DNA of 54,955 bases. It comes from CAZAKZ01 sp964485695 (GTDB lineage Bacteria; Planctomycetota; JAFGQW01). Below the pieces are notes generated by a model. It was not told the origin of the DNA and ran no database searches. It saw nothing but the letters and a program-made list of their open reading frames with translations. Where the stretch lies: the NCBI GenBank assembly GCA_964485695.1, contig CAZAKZ010000020.1:1-54955 (forward strand), given 5' to 3'. The position numbers and the translations under genes were made by a program. This document shows, in pieces, positions 1 to 9,141 of this stretch. Numbering within the stretch: the stretch's first letter is position 1; the number at the start of each line of letters is the position of its first letter.

Positions 1-87
1 GGGGCAACGGGAATTCTAATTGTCGCCGCCGGGAATAATAGTTGACGCTGGTCAATCGAGCGACTGGGGGATCGGCCGTTCTGGTGG

Positions 88-2034
88 GTGTCCCCCTCGG
101 GAGAGGAGAAGGTGCTCTGCTGGGTGCACGGGAAGGGATATTCCCTGTTCCACACCGGGTTGAACCTCGATACGATCGAGGTGAAGCTCACGCCGAAGAT
201 GGTGTTCGACTACCTGGATGAGCTGAACGACAGAGCGTACCCGTACGACATGATCGTTCTCCGGTACAATATCGGCTCCGACAACGGGCCGTGTGACCCG
301 GGCCTTCCCGACGCGGTGAAGGCTTGGAACGAGAAGTACGAGACCCCAACGGTGAGGATCTCCACCGTGACCGAGGCGTTCCGGGCCTTCGAGAAGAAGT
401 ATGGAGACGAGGTGCCCGCCTTGCGCGGCGACCTCACGCCGTACTGGGAGGACGGTGCCGCTTCCTCGGCCCGGGAGACGGCGGTGAGCCGTGCCGCGGC
501 CGAACGGTTGACACAGGCGGAGGTCCTCTGGACTCTCCTCGACCCCACGTCATTCCCGCGGGGCCGGTTCCGGGCGGCATGGCGGGAGGTGCTCCTCTAC
601 ACCGAGCATACCTGGGGCGCCTGGAACAGCATCAGCGACCCGGAGAGCGATTTCGCGAGGGGACAGTGGGCGGTCAAGCGGGATTATACCCGCCAGGCGG
701 ACACCGCCTCCCGTGCGCTCCTGGAGGAGGCGCTGGGGAAAACGCCCGCCCACGCAGTGGATTGCCTCGACGTGGTCAACACGTCGTCCTGGGATCGTTC
801 GGGACTGGTCGTCATTCCCCCCGACCACCGGCTCCGGGGCGACCTCGTCCGGGACGCTGCGGGCACCCGACTGCCCTCCCAGCGCCTCTCCACCGGCGGC
901 CTCGCGGTCCAGGTGGCGAAGGTTCCCGCTCTCGGAGTATGCCGCCTCTTCTTCGAGAAAGGGGATGTCTGGTCCACGGGGGATGCGTTCGTGAAGGAGA
1001 ACCGTATCGGTAACGGCGTGGTGGAGCTGGAGATCGATCCCGAGTCGGGCGCGATCCGGTCATTGCGCCACGGCAAGGCCACGCGAAACCTGGTCGACAC
1101 AGGCGCATGGAAGGGCCTGAACGATTTCGTCTACGTGGCCGGGAGGAATCCAGACAACCGGAAGACAATCCAGGGTCCCGTGCGCATCGTCGTCAAGGAG
1201 AAGGGACCTCTGGTGGCCGAGGTGGCCGTCGAATCCGGGGCGCCCGGCTGTGAGAAGCTGATCCGGGAGATCCGCATGACCGCCGGGACCGAGCAGGTGG
1301 GCCTCACCACCGTGGTGGACAAGCGGAAGGTGTACGATCCCGAAGCCGTTCATCTTACCTTTCCCTTTGCGGTGCCCGACGGCCGGATTCTCATCGACGT
1401 GGCGTTCGGGCAATATCGTCCCGAAATCGACCAGATCGCGGGGTCCTGCAAGAACTACTTCACGGCCCAGCGCTGGGTGGACGTGTCCAACGAGGACTTC
1501 GGGGTGACGCTGGCCCTACCGGATGCGCCCCTCGTGGAGATCGGCCGGATCACGTGTGACGCGATCTCCTGCGGGTGGGCGCAGCGCGCGTCGTCGTCGC
1601 AGACGCTGTTTTCCTACCTGATGAACAACTACTGGGAGACCAACTACTGTGCGGCCCAGTCCGGCAGGCATGCCTATCGATACGCCCTGATGCCGCACCT
1701 GCGGTTCAACAGCGCACAAGCCGAACGATTCGGCATCGAGCAGAGCCAGCCGCTGCTCATCGCTCAGGCCCGGGGAGACCGTCCGCCGACCTCGCTGGTG
1801 CGGCTCGAAGCGGACAGCCCCCTGGTGGTGACACGGATTCGGCCGGGCAAGCAGCGTGGAGAAGTCCTGCTCACGGTGTTCAATGCGAGCGCCCGACAGG
1901 CAGCACTCGGGCTGGAGTCTGCGGGGGCCTGGCTGTCGGATGTCAGGGGAAGGCGGGGTGCTGAGCTCCGGGCGGATCCGATCCTGCCCGGGTGGGGGAT
2001 CCGCCACATCCTGGTGAAGGTGAGGGATCGGTGA
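88..2034 (+). CDS. GH38-like alpha-mannosidase family protein, 5'-incomplete
   Basis: The protein resembles the post-catalytic part of glycoside hydrolase family 38 proteins. A helical segment around residues 110-200 contains a TPYWEDG stretch followed by a family-typical TEHTWGAWNSISDP motif, and beta-sandwich regions follow. The N-terminal GH38 barrel with the catalytic aspartate is absent, so the gene must begin before the window or be broken. Coding-like sequence continues upstream of the GTG at 88 in the same frame (RLGDRPFWWVSPSGEEK) but meets an in-frame TGA at 43-45. This could be a frameshift, a real nonsense mutation, or sequence error at the contig edge. The gene is convergent with the next one, with only 6 bp between stops. 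Family assignment is moderately secure. Activity of this fragment is doubtful. Confidence 0.6.
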   Translation: MSPSGEEKVLCWVHGKGYSLFHTGLNLDTIEVKLTPKMVFDYLDELNDRAYPYDMIVLRYNIGSDNGPCDPGLPDAVKAWNEKYETPTVRISTVTEAFRAFEKKYGDEVPALRGDLTPYWEDGAASSARETAVSRAAAERLTQAEVLWTLLDPTSFPRGRFRAAWREVLLYTEHTWGAWNSISDPESDFARGQWAVKRDYTRQADTASRALLEEALGKTPAHAVDCLDVVNTSSWDRSGLVVIPPDHRLRGDLVRDAAGTRLPSQRLSTGGLAVQVAKVPALGVCRLFFEKGDVWSTGDAFVKENRIGNGVVELEIDPESGAIRSLRHGKATRNLVDTGAWKGLNDFVYVAGRNPDNRKTIQGPVRIVVKEKGPLVAEVAVESGAPGCEKLIREIRMTAGTEQVGLTTVVDKRKVYDPEAVHLTFPFAVPDGRILIDVAFGQYRPEIDQIAGSCKNYFTAQRWVDVSNEDFGVTLALPDAPLVEIGRITCDAISCGWAQRASSSQTLFSYLMNNYWETNYCAAQSGRHAYRYALMPHLRFNSAQAERFGIEQSQPLLIAQARGDRPPTSLVRLEADSPLVVTRIRPGKQRGEVLLTVFNASARQAALGLESAGAWLSDVRGRRGAELRADPILPGWGIRHILVKVRDR

Positions 2035-2040
2035 AGGCGC

Positions 2041-3831
2041 TCACCGACCCCCTGCCTCGAATTTCCGGATCTGCTCCAGAGCCCCGGTGTGGCCCAGGTC
2101 GTGTGCTTTACGCAGATCTCCGTACCCCTCCTCCTTCTGACCTCTCTTCACCCGCGCGTAGCCCCGGTTGAAGTGGGCCCTGGCGTGGCCGGGCTCCAGC
2201 CGGATCACCCGGGAGAAATCGGCCACGGCGCCCGGAGCGTCTCCCGAGTTGAACCGGACCACGCCCCGGTTCAGGTAGGCGTCGGCGAGGTCCGGGGCCA
2301 GCTGGATGGCCTTGTTCAGGTCCGAGAGGGCGCTGACGAAATCCTTCAGGTCCGACCGCGCTAGGCCCCGGTTGGAGTAGGCGATGGCGTAGCCGGGCCG
2401 GAGCCGTAGGGCCTGGTCGAAATCCTCGACGGCCCCCTTCAGGTCGCCGAGGCGGGCCCGGGCGAGGCCCCGGCTGTGGTAGGCGCCTCCGTCCCGGGAT
2501 TCCAGCCGGATGGACCGGTTGAAGTCGACCATGGCGCCGTGCAAGTCCCCGGCGCCGTACCGGGCGAGCCCTCGGTTGTTCAGGGCCACCGGCACGTCGG
2601 GATACCTGGAGAGCACGTCGCTCCACAGGGTGAGGCTGTCCTTCCAGACTCCACACCGGTTGTAGGTACAGACCGTCAAGAACACCACGTATCCCACCAC
2701 ACCGGCACGGATCAGCCAGAGCCCGGGACGGAATCGGAGGACCGCGCCCCGGTACGCAGCCCCGACCAGGAGGAAAAATCCGATCGACGGCACGTAGCTG
2801 TACCGATCGGCCATGATCGCGTTTCCCACCGGAAGCAGCTGCAGCACCTGGAAGATGTTTAAGGTGAAGAACAGGATTCCGAACGCGGCCAGCCTCGACC
2901 GCTTGCGGCAGAATAGGAATCCCACGAAGAGGGCCGCCACCGCGGGCGGGTAGAGCCAGAACGTCCACGGGATCGCCCCACCGGTCTTGCCCGGATAGGG
3001 GTAGTAGGCCGACAGATCCAGAGGGAGGATCAGCTTCAAAAGATACTGGACGTAGCCGTAGCTCGCGAACGCGGCGCGATCGAGGGCCGTGTAGGTTGCC
3101 GGATCCGCGATGAAGTCGCTGGCCTTCTGGGCCAGGACGGCCACAATCCCGAAGACAAGCGACAGGGCGAAGAAGGGGACCTTCTCGAGGACCACCCGCC
3201 TGTCGAGGAGCTTCCTTTTCAGCAGGAAGTCCACGGCCACCAGAGCCACCGACAGGGAGACGGCCTGGCCCTTGGACAGGAGGGAGAGGAGGAACAGCAG
3301 CAGAGCGAGGAGGTAATGCCGGAGCCCCCCCTTCCTCACGTGGTGAACGTAGGCGATGAGCGACGCCACGAAGAAAAGTGCATACAGCACGTCCTTCCGC
3401 TCGGAGATCCAGGCCACGGATTCCACGTGCAGCGGGTGCACCCCGAACAGGACCGTGGCCAGGGCGGCGAGGCGCGGATCCCCGGCCAGGAGGAGGATCA
3501 GCCAGAAGACTCCGGCCGTGGTGATGAGGTGGAGGGCGATGTTCGTGGTATGGAACACCCGGGCATCCAGGCCGCCCAGGTGGTAGTCGGCCATGAGGGA
3601 CAGCAGCGTCAGGGGGTGGTAGTTACCGTCGAAAAACCGGAAGAAGACGGTCTCGAGATTGCTCAACGAAATCTGCCTGAGCAGCCGGTTCTCCGTGACG
3701 TACCGGTTGTCGTCCCAGTTCGTAAACTCGCCCACGAACGCGGGCAGGTACGCGATCAACGTGATCCCGAGGATCCCCAGGAGCCAGAGGAGGACCCATC
3801 TGTTCACCGGCTTGTTGTCTGCTTCTGGCAT
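2041..3831 (-). CDS. TMTC-like multipass membrane protein with C-terminal TPR repeats
   Basis: About 596 aa. The N-terminal ~400 residues hold many hydrophobic segments. A first-loop WDD motif (GEFTNWDDNRYV) and HPLHVESVAWISERKDVLY are hallmarks of the bacterial relatives of TMTC-type (GT-C) protein O-mannosyltransferases. Residues ~415-590 form about five TPR units (NRGLARYGAGDLHGAMVDF and similar). The likely role is transfer of a lipid-linked sugar to exported proteins, with TPRs for partner binding; substrate is unknown. The start is ATG at 3831. A frame extension to TTG 3855 runs through the intrinsic terminator of the upstream gene and is rejected. No clear Shine-Dalgarno sequence precedes this ATG. 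Confidence 0.75.
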   Translation of the reverse strand: MPEADNKPVNRWVLLWLLGILGITLIAYLPAFVGEFTNWDDNRYVTENRLLRQISLSNLETVFFRFFDGNYHPLTLLSLMADYHLGGLDARVFHTTNIALHLITTAGVFWLILLLAGDPRLAALATVLFGVHPLHVESVAWISERKDVLYALFFVASLIAYVHHVRKGGLRHYLLALLLFLLSLLSKGQAVSLSVALVAVDFLLKRKLLDRRVVLEKVPFFALSLVFGIVAVLAQKASDFIADPATYTALDRAAFASYGYVQYLLKLILPLDLSAYYPYPGKTGGAIPWTFWLYPPAVAALFVGFLFCRKRSRLAAFGILFFTLNIFQVLQLLPVGNAIMADRYSYVPSIGFFLLVGAAYRGAVLRFRPGLWLIRAGVVGYVVFLTVCTYNRCGVWKDSLTLWSDVLSRYPDVPVALNNRGLARYGAGDLHGAMVDFNRSIRLESRDGGAYHSRGLARARLGDLKGAVEDFDQALRLRPGYAIAYSNRGLARSDLKDFVSALSDLNKAIQLAPDLADAYLNRGVVRFNSGDAPGAVADFSRVIRLEPGHARAHFNRGYARVKRGQKEEGYGDLRKAHDLGHTGALEQIRKFEAGGR

Positions 3832-3837
3832 GGTTAG

Positions 3838-3869
3838 AAAAAAGCCCCCCGCCAAAGCGGCGAGGGGCT
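3838..3869 (-). terminator. Intrinsic terminator of the beta-helix gene
   Basis: On the minus strand an 11-bp stem (3859-3869 with 3843-3853, one G-U pair, 5-nt loop) is followed directly by a run of six T (3843-3838). It lies about 30 bp after the stop of the beta-helix gene and just before the TPR gene start, so it probably separates the two transcripts. Confidence 0.85.
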
Positions 3870-3896
3870 CGTCTTCAGAGGCTCAAGTGGCACTCG

Positions 3897-5549
3897 TCAT
3901 GGCTTGATATTGAACATGACGGTGTTGCTGATCGATTTGATGTTGGACGGCTCTCCGATCTTGATGGTGACGAAGGCCGTGTGGATCGGCAATCCAACGA
4001 TTGCGTTGATACTGGGAATGTTGATGGCCGCAGCCGCCTGACCGGTATTGGACAGGATGCCGACGTAGTTCTGGAAAATGCTCGGGGCGAGGTTCGATAC
4101 TGTGAGCAAGAGAAGGCCATCATAGGTCAGTTTGATCTGGCGCGTGTCGATGGGGATGGGGGGCGTGTCGCTGAAGGCACTGGCCAGCTGGTATGGCAGG
4201 TTCCCGTCGTTGGGGGCACACAGGATCAGGTTGACCGTGGTGCCGATCTGGCCGGTACCGGTGAGGGCCAGCAGGATGATCGGGGGTGCCTCATCGGCGC
4301 CGATGTCCACGAGGCAGGGGGGACGGGCGTCTCCCTCGAAGTCGTCTGTGACCTTGTAATTCGGATTGTAGGAGATCCAGGCTCCGGCGATGTAGGTGGT
4401 GGTGCCGGCACCGTGGCACGGTGAGGTGCTCTTCAGGTGGATATCGTAGGCCGGGGTCATGCTCACCAGGCCGGGATCGGCCTCGATGCTGTTCTGGTCC
4501 CAGGTGGTCCCGCCGCCGGCAGGAATCAGAGAGGGATTGGCAGCGAAGTAAGTATTCCACTGGGCCAGGGTACCCTTGGTGAAGGTGCTGCCGCCCTCGA
4601 GCTCGCAGACCATGCCGTTGGGCGCATAGTAGCAGTTGTGATCGGCGTCGTTGTAATCGAGGGTGCCGCTGCGGTGACCGTACCGGATGCATCCTCCCGT
4701 GCCGTGGTTGATGACGATGTTGTTCCGGAAGGAGTTGGCGCGGCTCCAGGCGCAGCAGGAGCCCAGAAAAACACCGACCGCGCTGGTCTTGACGATGACG
4801 GTGTTGTGCCAGAACATGTTTCCGTACTGGCTGTAGTTGACGTAGAAGCCGTAGCCGGAAGCGCCGCAATCGTGGAGAAAGCAGTTCTCGTAGAGGTTGT
4901 TGGAATCGTTGGAGTTCCAGAGGCTGACTATCTGGCTCGACATGCCCTTGCCGTCGAACTCGCAGCGTTTCATGAAGCACCGGTTGATCTGCTGGGTGTA
5001 GAAAGCCCGGCCGCCGCCGGCGAACACGCAGTCCTCGAAGGTGAAGTCATTGGGATAATAGAGGTGTGCGGCCCGCACCGTGGAAGAAGAGGATGCCGGA
5101 GCGTCGAACTTGCACTTCTTGAACGTGCAGAACGTGGCCCGGGTGCTGTACCCGCCGGCTATGTTCAGCCCGTACTTGGTGAAGTTCTGGACCACCAGGT
5201 TCTCGAAGATGAGATACGAACACGTCGTGTTCAGGGTGAGGCCGAACTGGCCGGCGTTGGCATCGATGACCGCAGGCGTTCCCACCGCCTTGAATGTGAC
5301 GGTGTTGGTGGCAGATGTGCCTGTGACCGGATTGATGACCACGGCCTCGGTGAAGGTGGTCGAGGCCACGGTGAACACCACCCAGCCGCTGACGCCGGCC
5401 CCGAGCGCAGTTGTGGCCGCAGCGAAGGTGGTGAAGTTGGTCGGCCCGGAACCTGCCGGATCGATGGTGTAGGCTCCGCTCAGCTGAGCCGAGGAAACAC
5501 ACGCAAGGGTCAGCACCAACAAGGTGCACAACAGGAATCTGGCTTTCAT
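3897..5549 (-). CDS. Secreted right-handed beta-helix protein with C-terminal GTGQIGT module
   Basis: 550 aa, starting at ATG 5549 with GGAGG five bases upstream. An upstream in-frame start at 5561 lacks a ribosome site. Signal peptide is about residues 1-22 (MKARFLLCTLLVLTLACVSS). Residues ~25-410 show parallel beta-helix character with repeated N-rich turns (NNLYENCF, NSFRNNIVINH) and an IGADEAPP end motif. The last ~120 residues begin LTGTGQIGTTVNL and contain PIDTRQIKL. The same module ends the secreted protein at 34676-35587. No catalytic residues can be assigned. It is likely an extracellular polysaccharide-binding or lyase-like protein. Confidence 0.75.
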   Translation of the reverse strand: MKARFLLCTLLVLTLACVSSAQLSGAYTIDPAGSGPTNFTTFAAATTALGAGVSGWVVFTVASTTFTEAVVINPVTGTSATNTVTFKAVGTPAVIDANAGQFGLTLNTTCSYLIFENLVVQNFTKYGLNIAGGYSTRATFCTFKKCKFDAPASSSSTVRAAHLYYPNDFTFEDCVFAGGGRAFYTQQINRCFMKRCEFDGKGMSSQIVSLWNSNDSNNLYENCFLHDCGASGYGFYVNYSQYGNMFWHNTVIVKTSAVGVFLGSCCAWSRANSFRNNIVINHGTGGCIRYGHRSGTLDYNDADHNCYYAPNGMVCELEGGSTFTKGTLAQWNTYFAANPSLIPAGGGTTWDQNSIEADPGLVSMTPAYDIHLKSTSPCHGAGTTTYIAGAWISYNPNYKVTDDFEGDARPPCLVDIGADEAPPIILLALTGTGQIGTTVNLILCAPNDGNLPYQLASAFSDTPPIPIDTRQIKLTYDGLLLLTVSNLAPSIFQNYVGILSNTGQAAAAINIPSINAIVGLPIHTAFVTIKIGEPSNIKSISNTVMFNIKP

Positions 5550-6014
5550 AAAGACCTCCAATCAAAAGAAGTGAACGAGAGAGTCAAACTTTGCATGAGC
5601 ATGAGATACGGCATATTCCCTGGCACGAAAATGCACCGTCTTTTTTGCTTGCCTGAGAACCGAGTTTTGCCCCCGAAAAAAACTCCGGCGATCCGTTCTT
5701 GACCGCGTCGGGTATCTGATTTTTGCGGGCCAGGTTGTCCTTAATTACGGTCAAGATGCGCAGAGAACCGGCAGCAGGGTGGTCCTCCTCCTGGATAGTT
5801 CTCGCTTCGAGACGAATGGCGGGGCCGCAAGCCACTATGGACAAGAAAGATAGAGGTGGCGTCCCCAAGGTCACACAAACAATCCAAGATCTACGTACGA
5901 TTCTGATATTCCACAAACCTGGATTGTAGAAATACCCGTTTCGAATGTAAAGAGCCTTCCGGGCGTCGAGGAGGGTCGAGGAAATCCCGGAAGCTTCGTG
6001 GGGAGACGTGTCGG
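5550..6014. other. Intergenic region, no gene supported
   Basis: 465 bp upstream of the beta-helix gene and downstream of the lipoprotein gene, both minus-strand. It contains a possible minus-strand reading frame of 110 codons with no ribosome site and no family resemblance. The beta-helix promoter must lie near its lower end, but no convincing -35/-10 pair was found. Mildly AT-richer than its surroundings. Confidence 0.5.
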
Positions 6015-6695
6015 CTACCGTGGCTCCACCGTCAGGTCATCGAACGCGGTCAGGCCGTCCGCCTTGACCCACAGGCCCACCCTCCCCGCTTCGGCGAAGG
6101 TCGCGTCCTCCACCTCGAAGAGTATCTTACCGTCGAACCGGGCCTCGATCCTAGTGCCCTGGTGCACGATCCGGATGGTGTGCCAGGCCGCGGCGTCGGT
6201 GTTCACGGTAGCGCTCTCCAGCTGTTTTCGCCGGCCGTCCTTCACGAAGTAGACCCGGAAGTTGTTCTCCAGGGGATTCCACCGCGCAATGTAGTAATTG
6301 TCCGCATCCCGCGCACGCCAGACGGGCCCTCCCCCCTGGTCCTCCTTCCCGGCGACGGCCTTCACCCGGACCTGGATCGTTGCGTCTCGGTACCTCGTTC
6401 CCCCGGCCATGAGGAGGTTGAAGGTGCCGCCGTAGTTCCGGTTCTTCGTGATTGCAACGACGTGGGGCGCCCCGGGAGCTGCGGCGTCCTGGACCACCGC
6501 CCAGGTGGCCGGGGTTCCTTCCCCCCGGGTCTCGGCCGGCTGCCATCCCTCGGGTACCACCCCGGCCTTGTCCTCATTGAAAGACCACGCCTTCGCGCCC
6601 TCGTCCGGCGGCTTTCCGGACGTGCAGGAGGTCAGGAACATTGCAGAAACCGCTGCCGCGAGAAGGAGCATTCCGCCCGATTTCGTTCTCAGCAT
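6015..6695 (-). CDS. Lipoprotein with DUF1080/LamG-like beta-sandwich domain
   Basis: 226 aa, ATG 6695 with GGAGGAGA just upstream. A lipobox (LTSC, Cys24) closes a hydrophobic leader, so it should be a lipoprotein. Residues ~35-225 form one jelly-roll-like domain with motifs typical of small DUF1080-related proteins (GGPVWRARDADNYYIARWNP, GRVGLWVKADGLTAFDDL). It may bind or process a sugar at the outer or cytoplasmic membrane. It is divergent from the Gfo/Idh/MocA gene at 6925, sharing a 229-bp intergenic region, and may be co-regulated with that operon. Enzymatic activity is not shown by the sequence. Confidence 0.75.
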   Translation of the reverse strand: MLRTKSGGMLLLAAAVSAMFLTSCTSGKPPDEGAKAWSFNEDKAGVVPEGWQPAETRGEGTPATWAVVQDAAAPGAPHVVAITKNRNYGGTFNLLMAGGTRYRDATIQVRVKAVAGKEDQGGGPVWRARDADNYYIARWNPLENNFRVYFVKDGRRKQLESATVNTDAAAWHTIRIVHQGTRIEARFDGKILFEVEDATFAEAGRVGLWVKADGLTAFDDLTVEPR

Positions 6696-6849
6696 CTCGA
6701 TCTCCTCCGGGTGTCTTCCTGAGTCGTGGAACCTCCGGAGGAGAGTAACACGATCAAGGCTGCGCCGCCACGGGTTCTCGACTACTACCGGTCGCGGTCG
6801 TCCTGAAAATCGAACATCTCTGTATTCGGCCGTCTTTCAGCCTACGGGC

Positions 6850-6879
6850 TTGCCCCCCCCTCGGGCTCCGGCATACAAT
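6850..6879 (+). promoter_or_regulatory. Candidate sigma70-type promoter for the 6925 operon
   Basis: TTGCCC at 6850-6855 (4/6 to the -35 consensus), an 18-bp spacer, and TACAAT at 6874-6879 (5/6 to the -10). Transcription would start near 6886, about 40 nt before the ATG at 6925. Found by eye only. Confidence 0.45.
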
Positions 6880-6924
6880 CACCCCCGCGTCCTGGAACCC
6901 GGAACCACGAGAGAGGGGTCAGGC

Positions 6925-8103
6925 ATGGACAGCGAGACTCGCCTGGATCGGAAGCTGAACATGGGCATGGTCGGTGGGGGCAGGGACGCCTTCATCGGCG
7001 CGGTGCACCGCACGGCCGCTATCATGGACGGCCGGGTCGACTTCGTGGCCGGGGCCCTGTCCTCCACCGAGGAGAAAGCTCTGGCCTCGGGCCGGGACCT
7101 GCTGCTGGCCGAGGATCGCAACTACGGCACCTGGCAGGAGATGGTGGCGCGGGAATCGGCGCTGCCCGAGGGGGAGCGCATCGACTTCGTATCCATCGTC
7201 ACCCCCAACGATTCCCACTTCGCAGTGGCGGCCGCCTTTGCCGAGGCCGGGATCCACGTCGTCTGCGACAAGCCCATGACCCGGACCCTGGACGAGGCCA
7301 GGCGCCTCGTCTCCATCGTGGAGTCGACGGGCATCGTGTTCGCCCTGACCCACAACTACACCGGCTACCCCATGGTCAAGGAGGCGCGGCACAGGATCCA
7401 AAGCGGCAATCTCGGCGACGTTCTCAAGGTCGTGGTGGAGTACCCCCAGGGCTGGCTCCTGGAGGCCATCGAACGCAGTGGACAGAAGCAGGCCGCCTGG
7501 CGGACCGATCCGGAGCAGGCCGGCGCCTCCTGCTGCATGGGCGACATCGGCAGCCACTGCGAAAACCTGGCGCACTACATCACCGGGCTCGAGATGAAGG
7601 AGATCTGTGCCGACCTGAACACTGTCGTCGACGGCCGGGCCCTGGACGACGACGGAAACATCCTGGTGCACTTCGAGGGCGGCGCCGTGGGGATTCTCTA
7701 TGCTTCCCAGATCTCCGCCGGCGAGGAGAACAACCTCCGCATCCGGGTCTACGGTTCCAGGGGGGCGCTGGAGTGGAGGCAGGAATATCCGAACGACCTC
7801 TGGGTTCGCCAGGCGGACGCTCCGCCGGCCCTTTACCGCCGGGGAAATCCCTACCTCTGCGAGGCGGCCCGTCACGCAACCCGGCTGCCGCCCGGTCACC
7901 CGGAAGCGTTCCTCGAGGCGTTCGCCAACATCTACCAAAACGCCCTGGACACCCTCCGGGCCCGGATCCTGGGCCTGGAGCCCGATCCCCTCGCCCTCGA
8001 CTTTCCCACGGTGGTGGACGGCGCCCGCGGCATGGCCTTCATCGAATCCGCCGTGGAGAGTTCCAGGAGCGACCGGAAATGGTACGAAATGAAAAAACAT
8101 TGA
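6925..8103 (+). CDS. Gfo/Idh/MocA family oxidoreductase (cytoplasmic)
   Basis: 392 aa. An N-terminal Rossmann fold carries MGMVGGGRDAFIGAVHR for NAD(P) binding, and CDKPM at residues 114-118 holds the family lysine. A C-terminal alpha/beta substrate domain contains GDIGSHCENLAHY, with the usual catalytic histidine region. No export signal is present, unlike the two Tat paralogues downstream. The ATG at 6925 is chosen because the frame upstream is not protein-like and a purine-rich GAGAGGGG precedes it. The next gene, a TIM-barrel isomerase-like protein, starts 14 bp after the stop, suggesting they act on one substrate such as an inositol or a 3-keto-sugar. The exact substrate cannot be read from the sequence. 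Confidence 0.9.
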   Translation: MDSETRLDRKLNMGMVGGGRDAFIGAVHRTAAIMDGRVDFVAGALSSTEEKALASGRDLLLAEDRNYGTWQEMVARESALPEGERIDFVSIVTPNDSHFAVAAAFAEAGIHVVCDKPMTRTLDEARRLVSIVESTGIVFALTHNYTGYPMVKEARHRIQSGNLGDVLKVVVEYPQGWLLEAIERSGQKQAAWRTDPEQAGASCCMGDIGSHCENLAHYITGLEMKEICADLNTVVDGRALDDDGNILVHFEGGAVGILYASQISAGEENNLRIRVYGSRGALEWRQEYPNDLWVRQADAPPALYRRGNPYLCEAARHATRLPPGHPEAFLEAFANIYQNALDTLRARILGLEPDPLALDFPTVVDGARGMAFIESAVESSRSDRKWYEMKKH

Positions 8104-8117
8104 AGGAACATTGAGCC

Positions 8118-9110
8118 ATGGGACGTCCCATCACGCTGTTCACGGGCCAGTGGGCCGACATGCCCCTGGCCGACCTGGCAAAGAAGGCTGCGGCCTGGGA
8201 ATACGACGGCCTCGAGCTGGCCTGCTGGGGAGACCACCTCGACGTGGACCTGGCCGCGCAGGACCTCGACTACTGCCGGCGACAGAAGCGCATTCTCCAG
8301 GACAACGGCCTGGACGTGTGGGCCATCTCCAACCATCTCGCCGGGCAGCTGGTGTGCGACCTCAACGACGACGCCCGGAGCGATGCCTTCGCGCCCGCCG
8401 ACTGCGCCGGGGAACCCGAAAAGAAACGCGCCTGGGCCGTGGAAGCCATGAAGAACACCGCCCGCGCCGCCAAGAACCTCGGCGTGGACACGGTCAACGG
8501 TTTCACGGGATCCTCCATCTGGCACCTCATCTACGGCTTCCCCCCCGCCGGCGAGGACAGGATCGCCGAGGGATTCGCGGATTTCGCGAGGCGTTGGAAC
8601 CCCATCCTCGACGTCTTCGAGTCAATGGGGGTCAAGTTCGCCCTGGAAGTGCACCCCACCGAGATCGCCTTCGACGTCCACACCGCCGGCCGGGCCCTGG
8701 ATGCCCTGGACGGGCGTGAAGTGTTCGGCTTCAACTTCGACCCCAGCCACCTGATCTGGCAGGGCATGAATCCGGGCCGGTTTATCGACTGCTTCGCGGA
8801 CAGGATCTTCCACGTCCACGTGAAGGACGCCACCGTCACCCTCGACGGGATGTCAGGGCTGCTGTCTAGCTACCTGGAATTCGGGCACGCCGACCGGGGG
8901 TGGGATTTCCGGTCCCCGGGCCGCGGCGACGTCGACTTTGAGGATATCCTCCGGGCACTGAATCGCATCCACTACGACGGCCCCCTGTCGGTGGAGTGGG
9001 AGGACGCCGGCATGGACCGGGAACACGGTGCGGCGGAGGCGGCTCGGTTCGTCCGGGACCTGGACTTCCCGCCGTCGGATCGGAGGTTCGACGAAGCATT
9101 CAGTGAATGA
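8118..9110 (+). CDS. Sugar phosphate isomerase/epimerase-like TIM barrel protein
   Basis: 330 aa, xylose-isomerase-like TIM barrel (AP endonuclease 2 superfamily). The metal-binding pattern of the family is visible: ALEVHPTEIAFD, GFNFDPSHLIWQG, IFHVHVKDA and a late SVEWEDAG glutamate. Such proteins isomerise, epimerise or dehydrate keto-sugars and inositols and are standard partners of Gfo/Idh/MocA dehydrogenases. AAGGAAC precedes the ATG. No signal peptide, so it should be cytoplasmic. Confidence 0.88.
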   Translation: MGRPITLFTGQWADMPLADLAKKAAAWEYDGLELACWGDHLDVDLAAQDLDYCRRQKRILQDNGLDVWAISNHLAGQLVCDLNDDARSDAFAPADCAGEPEKKRAWAVEAMKNTARAAKNLGVDTVNGFTGSSIWHLIYGFPPAGEDRIAEGFADFARRWNPILDVFESMGVKFALEVHPTEIAFDVHTAGRALDALDGREVFGFNFDPSHLIWQGMNPGRFIDCFADRIFHVHVKDATVTLDGMSGLLSSYLEFGHADRGWDFRSPGRGDVDFEDILRALNRIHYDGPLSVEWEDAGMDREHGAAEAARFVRDLDFPPSDRRFDEAFSE

Positions 9111-9141
9111 TCGATCCATCTGAATCGAAAGGGAGAAGAAC

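Noticed and set aside
5584..5916. 110-codon minus-strand ORF in the gap upstream of the beta-helix gene
   Set aside because: No ribosome site, no family features, atypical composition; left as noncoding.
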